DNA of 64,000 nt from Gemmobacter sp034519525. GTDB lineage: Bacteria; Pseudomonadota; Alphaproteobacteria; Rhodobacterales; Rhodobacteraceae. Numbering within the stretch: the first letter of the stretch is position 1; each line of letters begins with the position of its first letter. The DNA is taken from contig JAXHOJ010000033.1 of NCBI GenBank assembly GCA_034519525.1, positions 1-64,000 on the forward strand, given 5' to 3'. A model generated the notes under the pieces. The model searched no databases. It was not told the DNA's origin and saw only the letters and a program-made list of their open reading frames with translations. Positions 16,589 through 24,547 of this stretch are shown piece by piece. A program made the translations under genes and the position numbers.

Positions 16589-18793
16589 TTGACGCAGGTG
16601 GGGCGGCAATTGTTGGGAAGCATCGGCAGATTTCTGTGCGGAATTGCGCTTTGCCTCGGGTCCGGCCCGGCGGCTGCCGAAACCCGCGCCCTGCTGGTGG
16701 GGGTTTCGGCCTATGATGCCGCCATCGGCCTTGCCTCGCTGCGCGGGCCTGCCAATGATGTGCGGCTGTTCCGCGATGTGCTGGCGGCGCGCGGGGTGAC
16801 CGACATCCGCCTGCTGGCCGATGGGGTGGAAGGGGGCGGGCAACCGACCCGCGCCGCCATTCTGGCAGCCCTGGCCGATCTGGCGCAGGACAGCGCGGCG
16901 GGCGATCTGGTGTTCATCACGCTCAGCGGCCATGGCACCCGGCAGCCCGATCAGAACGGCGATGAAACCGACGGGCTGGACGAGGTGTTTCTGCCTGCCG
17001 ATACCGCCCGCGCCGCGCCGGGGTCGGCGGCCATCCCCAATGCGATCACCGATGATGAACTGGGGCAGGCGGTGGATGCGATCCGCGCCACCGGGGCGGA
17101 TGTCTGGTTCGTGATGGATTCCTGCCATTCCGGCTCCGGCCTGCGCGCAGGCGATGCCGATGTGGCCGCGCGCTTCGTCGATCCTTCGGTGCTGGGCCTG
17201 CGCGCCGATGCACCCTTGGCCAGCGCGATGGAACCGGGGGCCGAAGCGGCGCCCGATCTGCCGGGGCGTCTCTTGGCCTTCTACGCCGCCCGCGCATCGG
17301 AAGTGGCGCGCGAGGTGAACCTGACACCGGGCGCTGCGGATGACAGCGGCTGGTACGGGCTGTTCTCGTCGCGGCTGGCGGCGCGGATGGAACAGGCGGG
17401 GGCGCAAAGCTATCGCCAGCTGTTTCAGGGGGTTATGGCCGATATGGCCGATGGCGCGGTGCCCGGCGGCGCGCGGTTGCAGACGCCCTCCTGGGAAGGC
17501 GATCTGGTCGATGCCACGGTCTTTGGCGGTGCGGCAACCCGTGGCATCCGGCAATATGCGGTGACGCGGGATGAACTCGCCGCAGGCCGGGTGCAGGGGC
17601 TGGATGACGGCACCTTGGTGGCGCTGGTGGCCGATCCGGCAGACCCGCCCGATGCGGTGCTGTCTCTGGCCCAGCTGGAAGAGGTGACGGCGACCCGCGC
17701 CTATCTGCGCCCGGTGGCCGAGGATTGCCAGCCGCAGACGGGGCAGCCCTGCGCCACTGCGGGCCGCCTGCCCGCCGAGGCGCGCTATGCAAGGCCGCTG
17801 GCCCGCGCGCTGGACAGCGCGCTGCGGCTGGCCCCGCCCGCAGATCTGGCAACTGGCGCCGCGCTGCCTGCAACCGATCCGCTGGCGCTGGCGCTGGCCG
17901 ATGCCATGGCCGAGGTGAATGGCGGATCACAGGCCCGGGTGGCGCTGGACCCGGCGGCCTTCACGGTAGAGGTGGCGGCAGATGCGGGTCGCCTGTGGTT
18001 CGGGCGCCGGGCCACGGCGGATGGCGTGCCTGCGGGCCTGTCCTGGGCGCCGGGCGATGGCGCGCTGGCCCCGCTGCTGCTGCGCATCGCCCGGGCAGAA
18101 GAGCTGGCCTCGGTGCTGGCCGCAGTCGCCGCTGCCGGATCGCCCCTGAACCCGCCGCCGGTGGATCTGGGGGTGGAACTGCGGGCCGCCAACCCCGCCG
18201 ATCTGGATCCGCCGGGGCAGGGCGGCAATCCACTGCGGGAATGTCGCCGCGCCGTGGCTGCCGCCGCCGGGCCACAGCCCCTGGGCGATGCACCCGATCT
18301 GAAGCAATGCGATCTGCTGACCTTCAGCGCGCGGGGGGCGATTCCCGGTGCGCGCGATGTGAACCGGATCCATATCGATTCGCGCTTCTGCGTCCATGCC
18401 GCCCATCAGCAGATCGAGGATGCCGCCACCGCCACCGCCCTGGGCGATCCGATGGTCATGTGCTCCGATTGCCCGGATGGGGCGGCAGCGGGGGATGAAC
18501 GGCTGTTCGTGCTGATTACCGAATCCGCCGATAATGCCGAGGCGCTGAACCTGGAAGGTCTGGTGGAAACCTGCGGCGCGGCCGCGGTGCCCACGCGCGG
18601 CCCGGCGGCGGCACAGGCGGCGGGCTTTCTGCAACGTCTGGGCCGACGCCCCGATACGCGCGGATCGTTTGGCGGTTTGAATATCGCGGAAATCTGGGTG
18701 ACCGAATACCGTTGGCGGGTGCTGCCCAAGGAATCCGTCTTCGCCCGCGTCCATGCTGCGGCAGGGAAGGGATCTTCCACCCCGCCGCCGTGA
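16589..18793 (+). CDS. Secreted metacaspase-like (peptidase C14) protein
   Basis: About 734 residues. A signal peptide (GRFLCGIALCLGSGPAAA-E) precedes a p20-type caspase domain with the catalytic dyad in ITLSGHGTRQP (His115) and FVMDSCHSGSG (Cys179). The remaining 500 residues are Ala-rich and unrecognised, with many Cys near the end (CRRAVA, CDLLTF, CVHAAH, MCSDC). The only upstream starts are TTG 16589, GTG 16598 and TTG 16610; the last has GGGGCGG in front, so the exact start is uncertain. Bacterial metacaspases prefer Arg/Lys at P1. It lies 30 bases before the S1 protease gene. Confidence 0.78.
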   Translation: MTQVGRQLLGSIGRFLCGIALCLGSGPAAAETRALLVGVSAYDAAIGLASLRGPANDVRLFRDVLAARGVTDIRLLADGVEGGGQPTRAAILAALADLAQDSAAGDLVFITLSGHGTRQPDQNGDETDGLDEVFLPADTARAAPGSAAIPNAITDDELGQAVDAIRATGADVWFVMDSCHSGSGLRAGDADVAARFVDPSVLGLRADAPLASAMEPGAEAAPDLPGRLLAFYAARASEVAREVNLTPGAADDSGWYGLFSSRLAARMEQAGAQSYRQLFQGVMADMADGAVPGGARLQTPSWEGDLVDATVFGGAATRGIRQYAVTRDELAAGRVQGLDDGTLVALVADPADPPDAVLSLAQLEEVTATRAYLRPVAEDCQPQTGQPCATAGRLPAEARYARPLARALDSALRLAPPADLATGAALPATDPLALALADAMAEVNGGSQARVALDPAAFTVEVAADAGRLWFGRRATADGVPAGLSWAPGDGALAPLLLRIARAEELASVLAAVAAAGSPLNPPPVDLGVELRAANPADLDPPGQGGNPLRECRRAVAAAAGPQPLGDAPDLKQCDLLTFSARGAIPGARDVNRIHIDSRFCVHAAHQQIEDAATATALGDPMVMCSDCPDGAAAGDERLFVLITESADNAEALNLEGLVETCGAAAVPTRGPAAAQAAGFLQRLGRRPDTRGSFGGLNIAEIWVTEYRWRVLPKESVFARVHAAAGKGSSTPPP

Positions 18794-18823
18794 TCCGAAA
18801 CCGAAAGCCATGGGGGAACCGAC

Positions 18824-19939
18824 ATGACTGCAGCAGACCGGGCGCGCGCCCTTTCCATCGCATTTGCCGTATCTTGCCTATCCCTGCCATCCCTGATGGC
18901 CGCCCCCGTGGGCGCCCAAACCACGGGGCTGGATGCCGTGGCCCGGCCTGCGGCGGCAGGGGGCAGCGTGATGTCCTTCATGCTGGCGGCCCGCAGCCGC
19001 GCCGTGCCGGTGGATGGCACAACCGCCGCGCGGGTCTATGGCGGCCGCCCGGCCCAGCCCGGCGCCTGGCCCGCACAGGTGGCGCTGCTGGCAGAGCTGC
19101 CGCCCGATCCCGGCAAGGTCGGCGCGCAAAGCGAGGGCCAGGCCGATGCGCCGCAAGGCCCCGGCTATGGCCAGTTCTGTGGCGGCAGCATCATCGCGCG
19201 GCAATGGATCCTGACGGCTGCGCATTGTGTGGTGGGGCAGGATGGCACGCTTGCCGATCCGGCAAAGCTGCGGATCCAGACCGGCGCCACCCGGCTGGGC
19301 GCGGGCGATCTGCGCCCGGTGGTGCAGATCATCGCCCATGAAAACTACGATCCCAATCTGCTGGATAACGATATCGCCCTGATCAAGCTGGCCGAACCCA
19401 TCGGCCAGACCAGCGGCCCGGTGGCCGCCACCCCGGTGCTGCGCCCTGCCGACCCCATGCCGCAGGGCGATGCCGTGGTGGCGGGCTGGGGCTATATGCA
19501 GGATGACAAGATGCCGATGGATCTGATGGAAACCGATATCGGCGTGCTGCCCAATGACACCTGCAACCGCGGCATGGCCGAACAGACCAAGCGCGATTTC
19601 GGCGCCTTTCTGATGGGCTATGGCCAAAGCAACCGCATCCCGATGGACAAGCTGGAACAGGCCTATGACATCCTGGTGTCCAACCTTGGCGATTCACTGA
19701 CCGACAACATGATCTGCGCCGGCGTGGCCTCGGGCGAGCGGACCTCGTGCAACGGCGATTCCGGCGGGCCGCTGATGATGAAGGGGGCCGATGGCGGCTG
19801 GGTGCAGGTGGGCATCGTCAGCTGGGGCCGCATCCCGCTGAATTCGAACCAGCGCTGCGGCCATGCCGAACTTTACGGGGTTTATACAAGGGTTTCCAAT
19901 TACTTCGACTGGATCGGGTCGAAGCTGCGCAACAATTGA
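18824..19939 (+). CDS. Secreted chymotrypsin-family (S1) serine protease zymogen
   Basis: The 371-residue protein has a signal segment (SIAFAVSCLSLPSLMA), a propeptide and an S1 domain starting at TTAAR-VYGG (Arg70/Val71), the typical activation junction. The triad is His134 (LTAAHC), Asp183 (LDNDIALIKL) and Ser313 (CNGDSGGP). The S1-pocket position equivalent to chymotrypsin 189 is Thr307, not the Asp of trypsin, so Arg/Lys specificity is not expected. About 25 residues are inserted before the His motif. It is the second gene of the metacaspase operon. Confidence 0.85.
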   Translation: MTAADRARALSIAFAVSCLSLPSLMAAPVGAQTTGLDAVARPAAAGGSVMSFMLAARSRAVPVDGTTAARVYGGRPAQPGAWPAQVALLAELPPDPGKVGAQSEGQADAPQGPGYGQFCGGSIIARQWILTAAHCVVGQDGTLADPAKLRIQTGATRLGAGDLRPVVQIIAHENYDPNLLDNDIALIKLAEPIGQTSGPVAATPVLRPADPMPQGDAVVAGWGYMQDDKMPMDLMETDIGVLPNDTCNRGMAEQTKRDFGAFLMGYGQSNRIPMDKLEQAYDILVSNLGDSLTDNMICAGVASGERTSCNGDSGGPLMMKGADGGWVQVGIVSWGRIPLNSNQRCGHAELYGVYTRVSNYFDWIGSKLRNN

Positions 19940-19955
19940 AGCGGGGGGATGCAAG

Positions 19956-20921
19956 ATGAAACGCCTGATCCACGGCGCCTGCGCCGCATTGCTGTTCAGC
20001 CTGCCCGCCATCGCCCAGACCGAGGGCGACAGCTTCGGCGGCAGTTTCGATTCCGGGGCACCGGCGGCAGTACCCGCCCCGCCTGCCGATCCGCCTGCCG
20101 CCCCGCCCGAACCGGCAGCGGGGGATGATTTCGGCGGCAGTTTCGGCCCGGCACCGGATCTGCCGCCACCGCCCGCCGCCCCGCCGCCCGTGGCGGATGC
20201 CGCAGCCCCGCCCGAGCTGCCGCCCGCGCCACCGCCTGCGCCAGACGCTCCACCGCCGCCTCCGCCGCCTGTGGCCGAAGACCCTCCCGCCCCGTCCCCC
20301 CCGGTTGCCGAAGCGGTGCCCCCGCCGCCCCCACCCCCCCCGCCGATGGAGACTGGCGCCGTGCCGCCCCCACCGCCGCCCGAAGCGGCCGGGAATTTCG
20401 ATCCGGGGCCAGACGCCAGCCCGCCCCCCGCCCCGCAGTTTCCCGCCACCGTGGTGCCGCCGCAGGTCACCCAGCTGGAAATGCAGGATTTCGGCGTGAT
20501 CCCCACCGAAACCCTGCGCCCCGGCCAGTTTCACGCCCCGACCCCGATCCTGATTCCCGGGGCGCAGGTCGTCAGCACGCAGGCGCTGGCCGATGCGCTG
20601 AATTCGGGGATGCGCGTGGTGCTGATCGACGTGCTGGGCGGCAGCTACAGCCTGCCCGGCGCGCTGATGGCGCCGGCACTGGCGCAGGGCGGCCATTTTC
20701 AGGACCGGCTGCAGCAACAGGCCGGCCAATGGCTGGGCCAGGTGACCGGGGGCGATGCCAGCCTGCCGGTGATCCTTTACTGCAGCGATCCGATGTGCTG
20801 GCTCAGCTACAATGCCGCGCTGCGGGTGGTGGCCGCCGGATATACCAATGTCTACTGGTATCGCGGCGGCTTGCACGCCTGGCAGATGGCCGGGCTGCAA
20901 CTGGTGCCCGCCGGGTTCTGA
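19956..20921 (+). CDS. Secreted proline-rich protein with C-terminal rhodanese-like CxxxxCW domain
   Basis: A 321-residue protein: signal peptide (cleavage near PAIA-Q, residue 20), two GD-FGGSF motifs (near 25 and 57), a roughly 110-residue Pro/Ala linker with runs of up to nine prolines, then a rhodanese-like domain. The domain carries LYCSDPMCWLSYNAALR (Cys276, Cys281) and YTNVYWYRGGLHAWQ, closely resembling the PQQ-associated CXXCW rhodanese family (TIGR03865) but with extra residues between the cysteines. The ATG at 19956 follows GGGGGGATGCAAG, 17 bases after the protease stop. A redox or sulfur-transfer role in the periplasm is inference. Confidence 0.72.
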   Translation: MKRLIHGACAALLFSLPAIAQTEGDSFGGSFDSGAPAAVPAPPADPPAAPPEPAAGDDFGGSFGPAPDLPPPPAAPPPVADAAAPPELPPAPPPAPDAPPPPPPPVAEDPPAPSPPVAEAVPPPPPPPPPMETGAVPPPPPPEAAGNFDPGPDASPPPAPQFPATVVPPQVTQLEMQDFGVIPTETLRPGQFHAPTPILIPGAQVVSTQALADALNSGMRVVLIDVLGGSYSLPGALMAPALAQGGHFQDRLQQQAGQWLGQVTGGDASLPVILYCSDPMCWLSYNAALRVVAAGYTNVYWYRGGLHAWQMAGLQLVPAGF

Positions 20922-21016
20922 TGCGCAACCGCCGCCCGGTTCTGCCGGGCGGCCCTTTGCCTGCCGCGCCGCCGGGTGTAGGAAGGGCCTGCAATCCCCG
21001 AAGGCCCTGACCGCAC

Positions 21017-21493
21017 ATGACCCAATCCGCCCCGCCGACCATCACGCGTGAAAGCCCGGCCACGCCCGATCTGGCCCTGCTGTTCGAACGCCATACCGCC
21101 GACATGCACGCCGATACCCCGCCCGAAAGCATCCACATGATGGATGCCTCCGAGCTTGACCATCCCGATATCGCTTTCTTCGTGATGCGCGAGGGCGGGG
21201 TGCCGCTGGCCATGGGGGCCTTCAAGCGCATCGACAACGGACATGCCGAAATCAAATCCATGCATGTTCTGGCCGAAGCCCGGGGCCGTGGCCTGTCGCG
21301 CGCAATGCTGGATCACCTGCTGGCCGCGGCACGGGCGGCGGGCTTTGCCCGGCTCAGCCTGGAAACCGGGGTGCAGCCCACCTTCATCGCCGCCCGCGCG
21401 CTGTATGAACGCGCAGGGTTTGAAATCTGCGGCCCGTTCGAGGGCTATGACGAAGATCCCAACAGCCTGTTCATGACCCGCAGCCTGATCTGA
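21017..21493 (+). CDS. GNAT-family N-acetyltransferase
   Basis: The 158-residue protein has the GNAT core: IKSMHVLAEARGRGLSRAML is the acetyl-CoA loop (motif A), followed by LSLETGVQPTFIAARALYERAGF (motif B). The substrate cannot be told; it resembles PhnO/ArgA-like single-domain acetyltransferases. It is transcribed alone between the rhodanese-like gene and a bidirectional terminator hairpin. Confidence 0.82.
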   Translation: MTQSAPPTITRESPATPDLALLFERHTADMHADTPPESIHMMDASELDHPDIAFFVMREGGVPLAMGAFKRIDNGHAEIKSMHVLAEARGRGLSRAMLDHLLAAARAAGFARLSLETGVQPTFIAARALYERAGFEICGPFEGYDEDPNSLFMTRSLI

Positions 21494-21497
21494 TCAT

Positions 21498-21525
21498 GAT
21501 GGCCGGGCCTTGCCGCCCGGCCATC
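21498..21525. terminator. Hairpin between convergent genes
   Basis: GATGGCCGGG (21498-21507) pairs perfectly with CCCGGCCATC (21516-21525) around an 8-base loop. It sits between the stops of the acetyltransferase (rightward) and the oxidoreductase (leftward), so it may terminate both. Confidence 0.65.
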
Positions 21526-21541
21526 GTTCATCTGCCCTTTG

Positions 21542-22555
21542 TCAGAAGCCCTGCAGCACGATCTTGCCCCGTGCCGTGCCGGTTTCCAGCAGAGCATGGG
21601 CCTGTATCAGATTGCCGGCATTGATCGGCGTCAGGCTCTGGGTCAGCGTGCTGCGGATGCGGCCCGCATCCACCAGCCGCGCCACCTCGGCCAGCAGGCG
21701 GCCCTGTTCGGCCATGTCGGGCGTGCCAAAGATCGCGCGGGTGAACATCAGTTCCCAGTGGATCGACACCGCCTTGCGCTTGAACCCCATGATGCTCAGG
21801 GCTTCGGGGTCGTCGATCAGGCCAAAGCGGCCCTGTGGTGCGATGACTTCCGCGATGTCCTGCACATGACGGTCGGTCTGGGTGGTGGAAAACACGAAGC
21901 CGGGCGCGCCGATCCCCAGCGCGGCGACCTGCGGCGCCAGTGGCTGGCTGTGGTCGATCACATGATGCGCGCCCAGATCGCGCACCCAGGCCTGCGTTTC
22001 CGGGCGCGAGGCGGTGGCGATCACCGTCAGATCCGTCAGCGCGCGCAGCAGCTGGATGGCGATCGACCCCACACCGCCCGCGCCACCGATCACCAGCACC
22101 GCCCGGGCGGCCCCAGGCACCGGGCGGCGCACATCCAGCCGGTCGAACAGCATTTCCCAGGCGGTGATCGCGGTCAGCGGCAGGGCGGCGGCTTCGGCAT
22201 CGGTCAGGCTGGCGGGCTTCTGCGCGGCAATGCGGCTGTCCACCAGATGGAACTGGCTGTTGGCGCCCGGCCGGATGATCGACCCGGCGTAATAGACGGC
22301 ATCACCCAGGGCAAAACCCTGCACCTTTTCGCCCATCTCTACCACGCGGCCCACGGCATCCCAGCCCAGCACCTTCCACTGTCCGGCCTCGGGCGTGGCG
22401 CTGCGGCGCACCTTGGTATCCACCGGATTGACGGAAACCGCCGCCACCTCCACCAGCAGATCATGGCCGCCGGCCTGCGGGCGCGGCAGGTCGATATCCT
22501 GCAGGGCATCGGGACGGGTGATCGCGCCGGGGGTCTGATAGCCGATGGCTTTCAT
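21542..22555 (-). CDS. Zinc-type alcohol dehydrogenase-like / quinone oxidoreductase (MDR family)
   Basis: The 337-residue protein has the MDR fold: N-terminal catalytic domain (VEVAAVSVNPVDTKVR, VLGWDAVGRVVEMG) and NAD(P)-binding LVIGGAGGVGSIAIQLLRAL. The structural-zinc cysteines are absent, as in the zinc-independent TIGR02817/QOR group. Start 22555 (MKAIGYQTPGA) has GCGGAG 8 bases upstream. It is divergent from an HxlR regulator gene; the same pairing in Corynebacterium (qor2-qorR) answers quinone or thiol stress, which suggests a similar role here. Confidence 0.82.
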   Translation of the reverse strand: MKAIGYQTPGAITRPDALQDIDLPRPQAGGHDLLVEVAAVSVNPVDTKVRRSATPEAGQWKVLGWDAVGRVVEMGEKVQGFALGDAVYYAGSIIRPGANSQFHLVDSRIAAQKPASLTDAEAAALPLTAITAWEMLFDRLDVRRPVPGAARAVLVIGGAGGVGSIAIQLLRALTDLTVIATASRPETQAWVRDLGAHHVIDHSQPLAPQVAALGIGAPGFVFSTTQTDRHVQDIAEVIAPQGRFGLIDDPEALSIMGFKRKAVSIHWELMFTRAIFGTPDMAEQGRLLAEVARLVDAGRIRSTLTQSLTPINAGNLIQAHALLETGTARGKIVLQGF

Positions 22556-22637
22556 GGGTCTGCTCCGCTGGGTCATTGCTGTTGACGAAAACTGCGCCTA
22601 TGATCGGAATTCTGCAATACGCACAAAATCAGCACAT

Positions 22638-22655
22638 AGTATCAAAAAGGATACT
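22638..22655. promoter_or_regulatory. Palindromic operator candidate for the HxlR regulator
   Basis: AGTATC (22638-22643) and GATACT (22650-22655) form a perfect inverted repeat with a 6-base spacer, ending 3 bases before the HxlR start codon. HxlR/QorR/YodB-type proteins bind such dyads, so autoregulation and control of the divergent oxidoreductase are likely. Confidence 0.6.
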
Positions 22656-22658
22656 GTC

Positions 22659-23036
22659 ATGGCCAAGCCCCGCCACGCTCGTCTGGATTGCGCGCCCGGC
22701 TGTGCGGTCGAGGCGGCGATCAGCCTGATCGACGGCAAGTGGAAGGCGATCATCCTGTTTCACCTGCTGGGCGGCACCCTGCGCTTCAACGAGATCCGCA
22801 GGCAGGTGCAGAACTGCACCCCCCGGATGCTGACCAACCAGCTGCGCGAGCTGGAGGAGGATGGGCTCATCACCCGCAAGGTCTATGCTCAGGTGCCGCC
22901 GAAGGTGGAATATGCGCTGTCGCCGCTGGGGCACAGCATGACCCCGGTGCTGCAGGCACTGAAGGTCTGGGGCGATGCCAATCTGGGTCTGTTCGGCAAG
23001 CCCAAGGTCCAGGACCCGCGCGAACAGGCGGCATAA
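22659..23036 (+). CDS. HxlR-family transcriptional regulator
   Basis: A 125-residue winged-helix protein: LIDGKWKAIILFHLLGG, LRFNEIRRQV and RMLTNQLRELEEDGLITRKV are the signature of HxlR. Cysteines at the N-terminus (LDCAPGCAVE) occupy the position of the redox-sensing Cys in QorR/HypR-type members. The ATG at 22659 follows AAAAAGG, which overlaps the palindrome at 22638-22655. It probably represses the divergent quinone-reductase-like gene in response to electrophiles. Confidence 0.85.
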   Translation: MAKPRHARLDCAPGCAVEAAISLIDGKWKAIILFHLLGGTLRFNEIRRQVQNCTPRMLTNQLRELEEDGLITRKVYAQVPPKVEYALSPLGHSMTPVLQALKVWGDANLGLFGKPKVQDPREQAA

Positions 23037-23121
23037 CCGCAGCAGAGGCGGGGCAATGCGGCGCTGGCAACCCCCGCCGATCTGGCGCAGCAAGGCCGGA
23101 TCGTTGCGTTTGAAGATATGG

Positions 23122-23414
23122 TGGTGACCCCAGCAGGATTCGAACCTGCGACATGCCGCTTAGCGGGCCATCCGCAGCTTTCGCTGCCGCCATACCGGCG
23201 TCATGGCCTGGACTATCCCTTCACCTTTGGCGCGCTGCGCCGTTAGGTGCCTGCCGTCTAGTCTCTACACCTTCCCCGTTGCCGGGGCTTGGCTCGGGAT
23301 TGCCATCGCCCGAAAGCGGAAGGTTTCCCCGAATTTGACATGTTCTACATCCGCCGTTTCCCGCGGTGCACTCCTATTGAAGGCGGCTGCTCTATCCAGC
23401 TGAGCTATGGGGCC
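23122..23414 (-). tRNA. tRNA-Arg(UCU), interrupted by a group I intron
   Basis: The two exons are 23414-23380 (35 nt) and 23163-23122 (42 nt, CCA encoded). Spliced, they give a 77-nt tRNA: acceptor GGCCCCA/TGGGGTC with one G-U pair, D arm GCTC...GAGC, anticodon stem GCCGC/GCGGC, loop CTTCTAA (anticodon TCT, Arg), T arm GCAGG-TTCGAAT-CCTGC and discriminator A. The interruption falls after U34 of the anticodon. It stands alone between the HxlR gene and a diguanylate cyclase gene. Confidence 0.92.
23164..23379 (-). ncRNA. Self-splicing group I intron (IC3-like) in tRNA-Arg(UCU)
   Basis: The 216-nt intron follows exon U34 and ends in G (23164). P1 can form between exon GCCUU and intron GGAG-U-GC, giving the standard U-G pair at the 5' splice site. 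P7 is GACTA (23263-23259) with TAGTC (23215-23211) inside typical R and S elements; P8 is GC-rich; P9 is GCAGC-GAAA-GCTGC (23187-23174). The core GGCAATCCCGAGCCAAGCC closely resembles the cyanobacterial tRNA-Leu intron. No homing endonuclease is encoded. Group I introns are known in tRNA-Arg(CCU) of Agrobacterium and tRNA-Ile of Azoarcus. Confidence 0.9.
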
Positions 23415-23601
23415 CCGGCCTCTCTATGCACCAAGGATGGCACGGTGCCAAGCCCCAGCCGGGCCTGCGCAGGTGCAAAGATCGGGGGCCAGTATCGGGG
23501 CAGGGGCCGGATGGCACAGGGCCGGAGCTTGCGCCCCGGCCCCTGTTCTGTGCCCGTGCACCATCCTGATGTCTGGCCTGTTCCCAAGATCGGCCCAACC
23601 G

Positions 23602-24456
23602 TCACGCAGCGGCAATCTGGCTCCAGCGGATCACCCGGTTGCGGCCGGCTTTCTTGGCCGAAAGGGTGGCAGAATCCGCCTCGGCCAGCATTTCCTTCAG
23701 CGGGCGGGGGTCATGCGCCATCGAAACGCCCAAAGATACGGTGATCGGCCGACCCGAAACGCGCACCCGCGATTCCACGGCAGAGCGCACGCGTTCTGCC
23801 ACCACCTCGGCGGTGAATTCCGGCACGCCCGGCAAGAAAATCACGAATTCCTCGCCGCCATGGCGGGCCGGAATATCGCCATTGCGCAGGGCGCCGCGGA
23901 TCGCCTCGGCCACTTCGCGCAGCACCTCGTCGCCCGCCTCGTGGCCCAGCGTGTCGTTCACCGCCTTGAAGCGATCAACATCCAGATGGATCAGGGCACC
24001 GCGCACCTGATCGTTCAGCCGCCGCGCAAAGCCGCGCCGGTTCAGCAGGCCGGTCAGCAGATCTGTATCCGCCTCTTCCTGCGTCTGTTGCAGGCGCTGC
24101 CCCATGGCCAGCACCAGCCGGTTGCTGCGCATCATCAGCCGCCCGATTTCGTCACGGTAGCGCGAAGGCAACAGGGGCGCCGACCCCTGCGATTCAAAGG
24201 TGCGCAGGGTTTCGTCGATCTGGAACAGCGGCGACAGCACTGCCCGCAGGGCGGCCAGCGTGCCCACGGTTCCCGCCAAGGTGGCCAGCAGCAGTACCAG
24301 AAGGTCTTCGACACGGGTGGCCAGCATCCCCGATGTTACCAGCACATAGCCGACCATCACGATCAGCGGCACATGGATGCCGACAAAGGCGAGTGTGAAC
24401 ACCTTTGCCGTGAAGCTGAGGGGGAACAGCCGGTCCAGAAGAGCGTAAAGTTTCAT
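23602..24456 (-). CDS. Membrane diguanylate cyclase (GGDEF)
   Basis: The 284-residue protein has two N-terminal membrane helices (AKVFTLAFVGIHVPLIVMVG and LLVLLLATLAGTVGTLAAL), a short linker and a GGDEF domain. DLLTGLLNRRGF and the active motif ARHGGEEF are intact, and RNGD five residues before GGEEF is a complete inhibitory I-site. It should make cyclic di-GMP from GTP with product feedback. Start 24456 (MKLYALLDR) has GAGAGGA 8 bases upstream; longer upstream frames are unsupported. It has no separate sensor domain. Confidence 0.87.
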   Translation of the reverse strand: MKLYALLDRLFPLSFTAKVFTLAFVGIHVPLIVMVGYVLVTSGMLATRVEDLLVLLLATLAGTVGTLAALRAVLSPLFQIDETLRTFESQGSAPLLPSRYRDEIGRLMMRSNRLVLAMGQRLQQTQEEADTDLLTGLLNRRGFARRLNDQVRGALIHLDVDRFKAVNDTLGHEAGDEVLREVAEAIRGALRNGDIPARHGGEEFVIFLPGVPEFTAEVVAERVRSAVESRVRVSGRPITVSLGVSMAHDPRPLKEMLAEADSATLSAKKAGRNRVIRWSQIAAA

Positions 24457-24547
24457 GTGATTGTCCTCTCCTTCGCTGTTCAGGCTCTGCCTTAAAAGAT
24501 AACAGGCTTTTAACATCACACGGCAAGGGAGAGGCATCATCCTGACG

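Noticed and set aside
20050..20400. Repetitive C/G-rich stretch considered as a CRISPR or satellite repeat
   Set aside because: It is a coding Pro/Ala linker in frame with a signal peptide and rhodanese domain; spacing is irregular.
23153..23744. Short open frames across the tRNA region
   Set aside because: They lie over the tRNA exons and the structured intron; no homing endonuclease motif (LAGLIDADG, GIY-YIG or HNH) is present.
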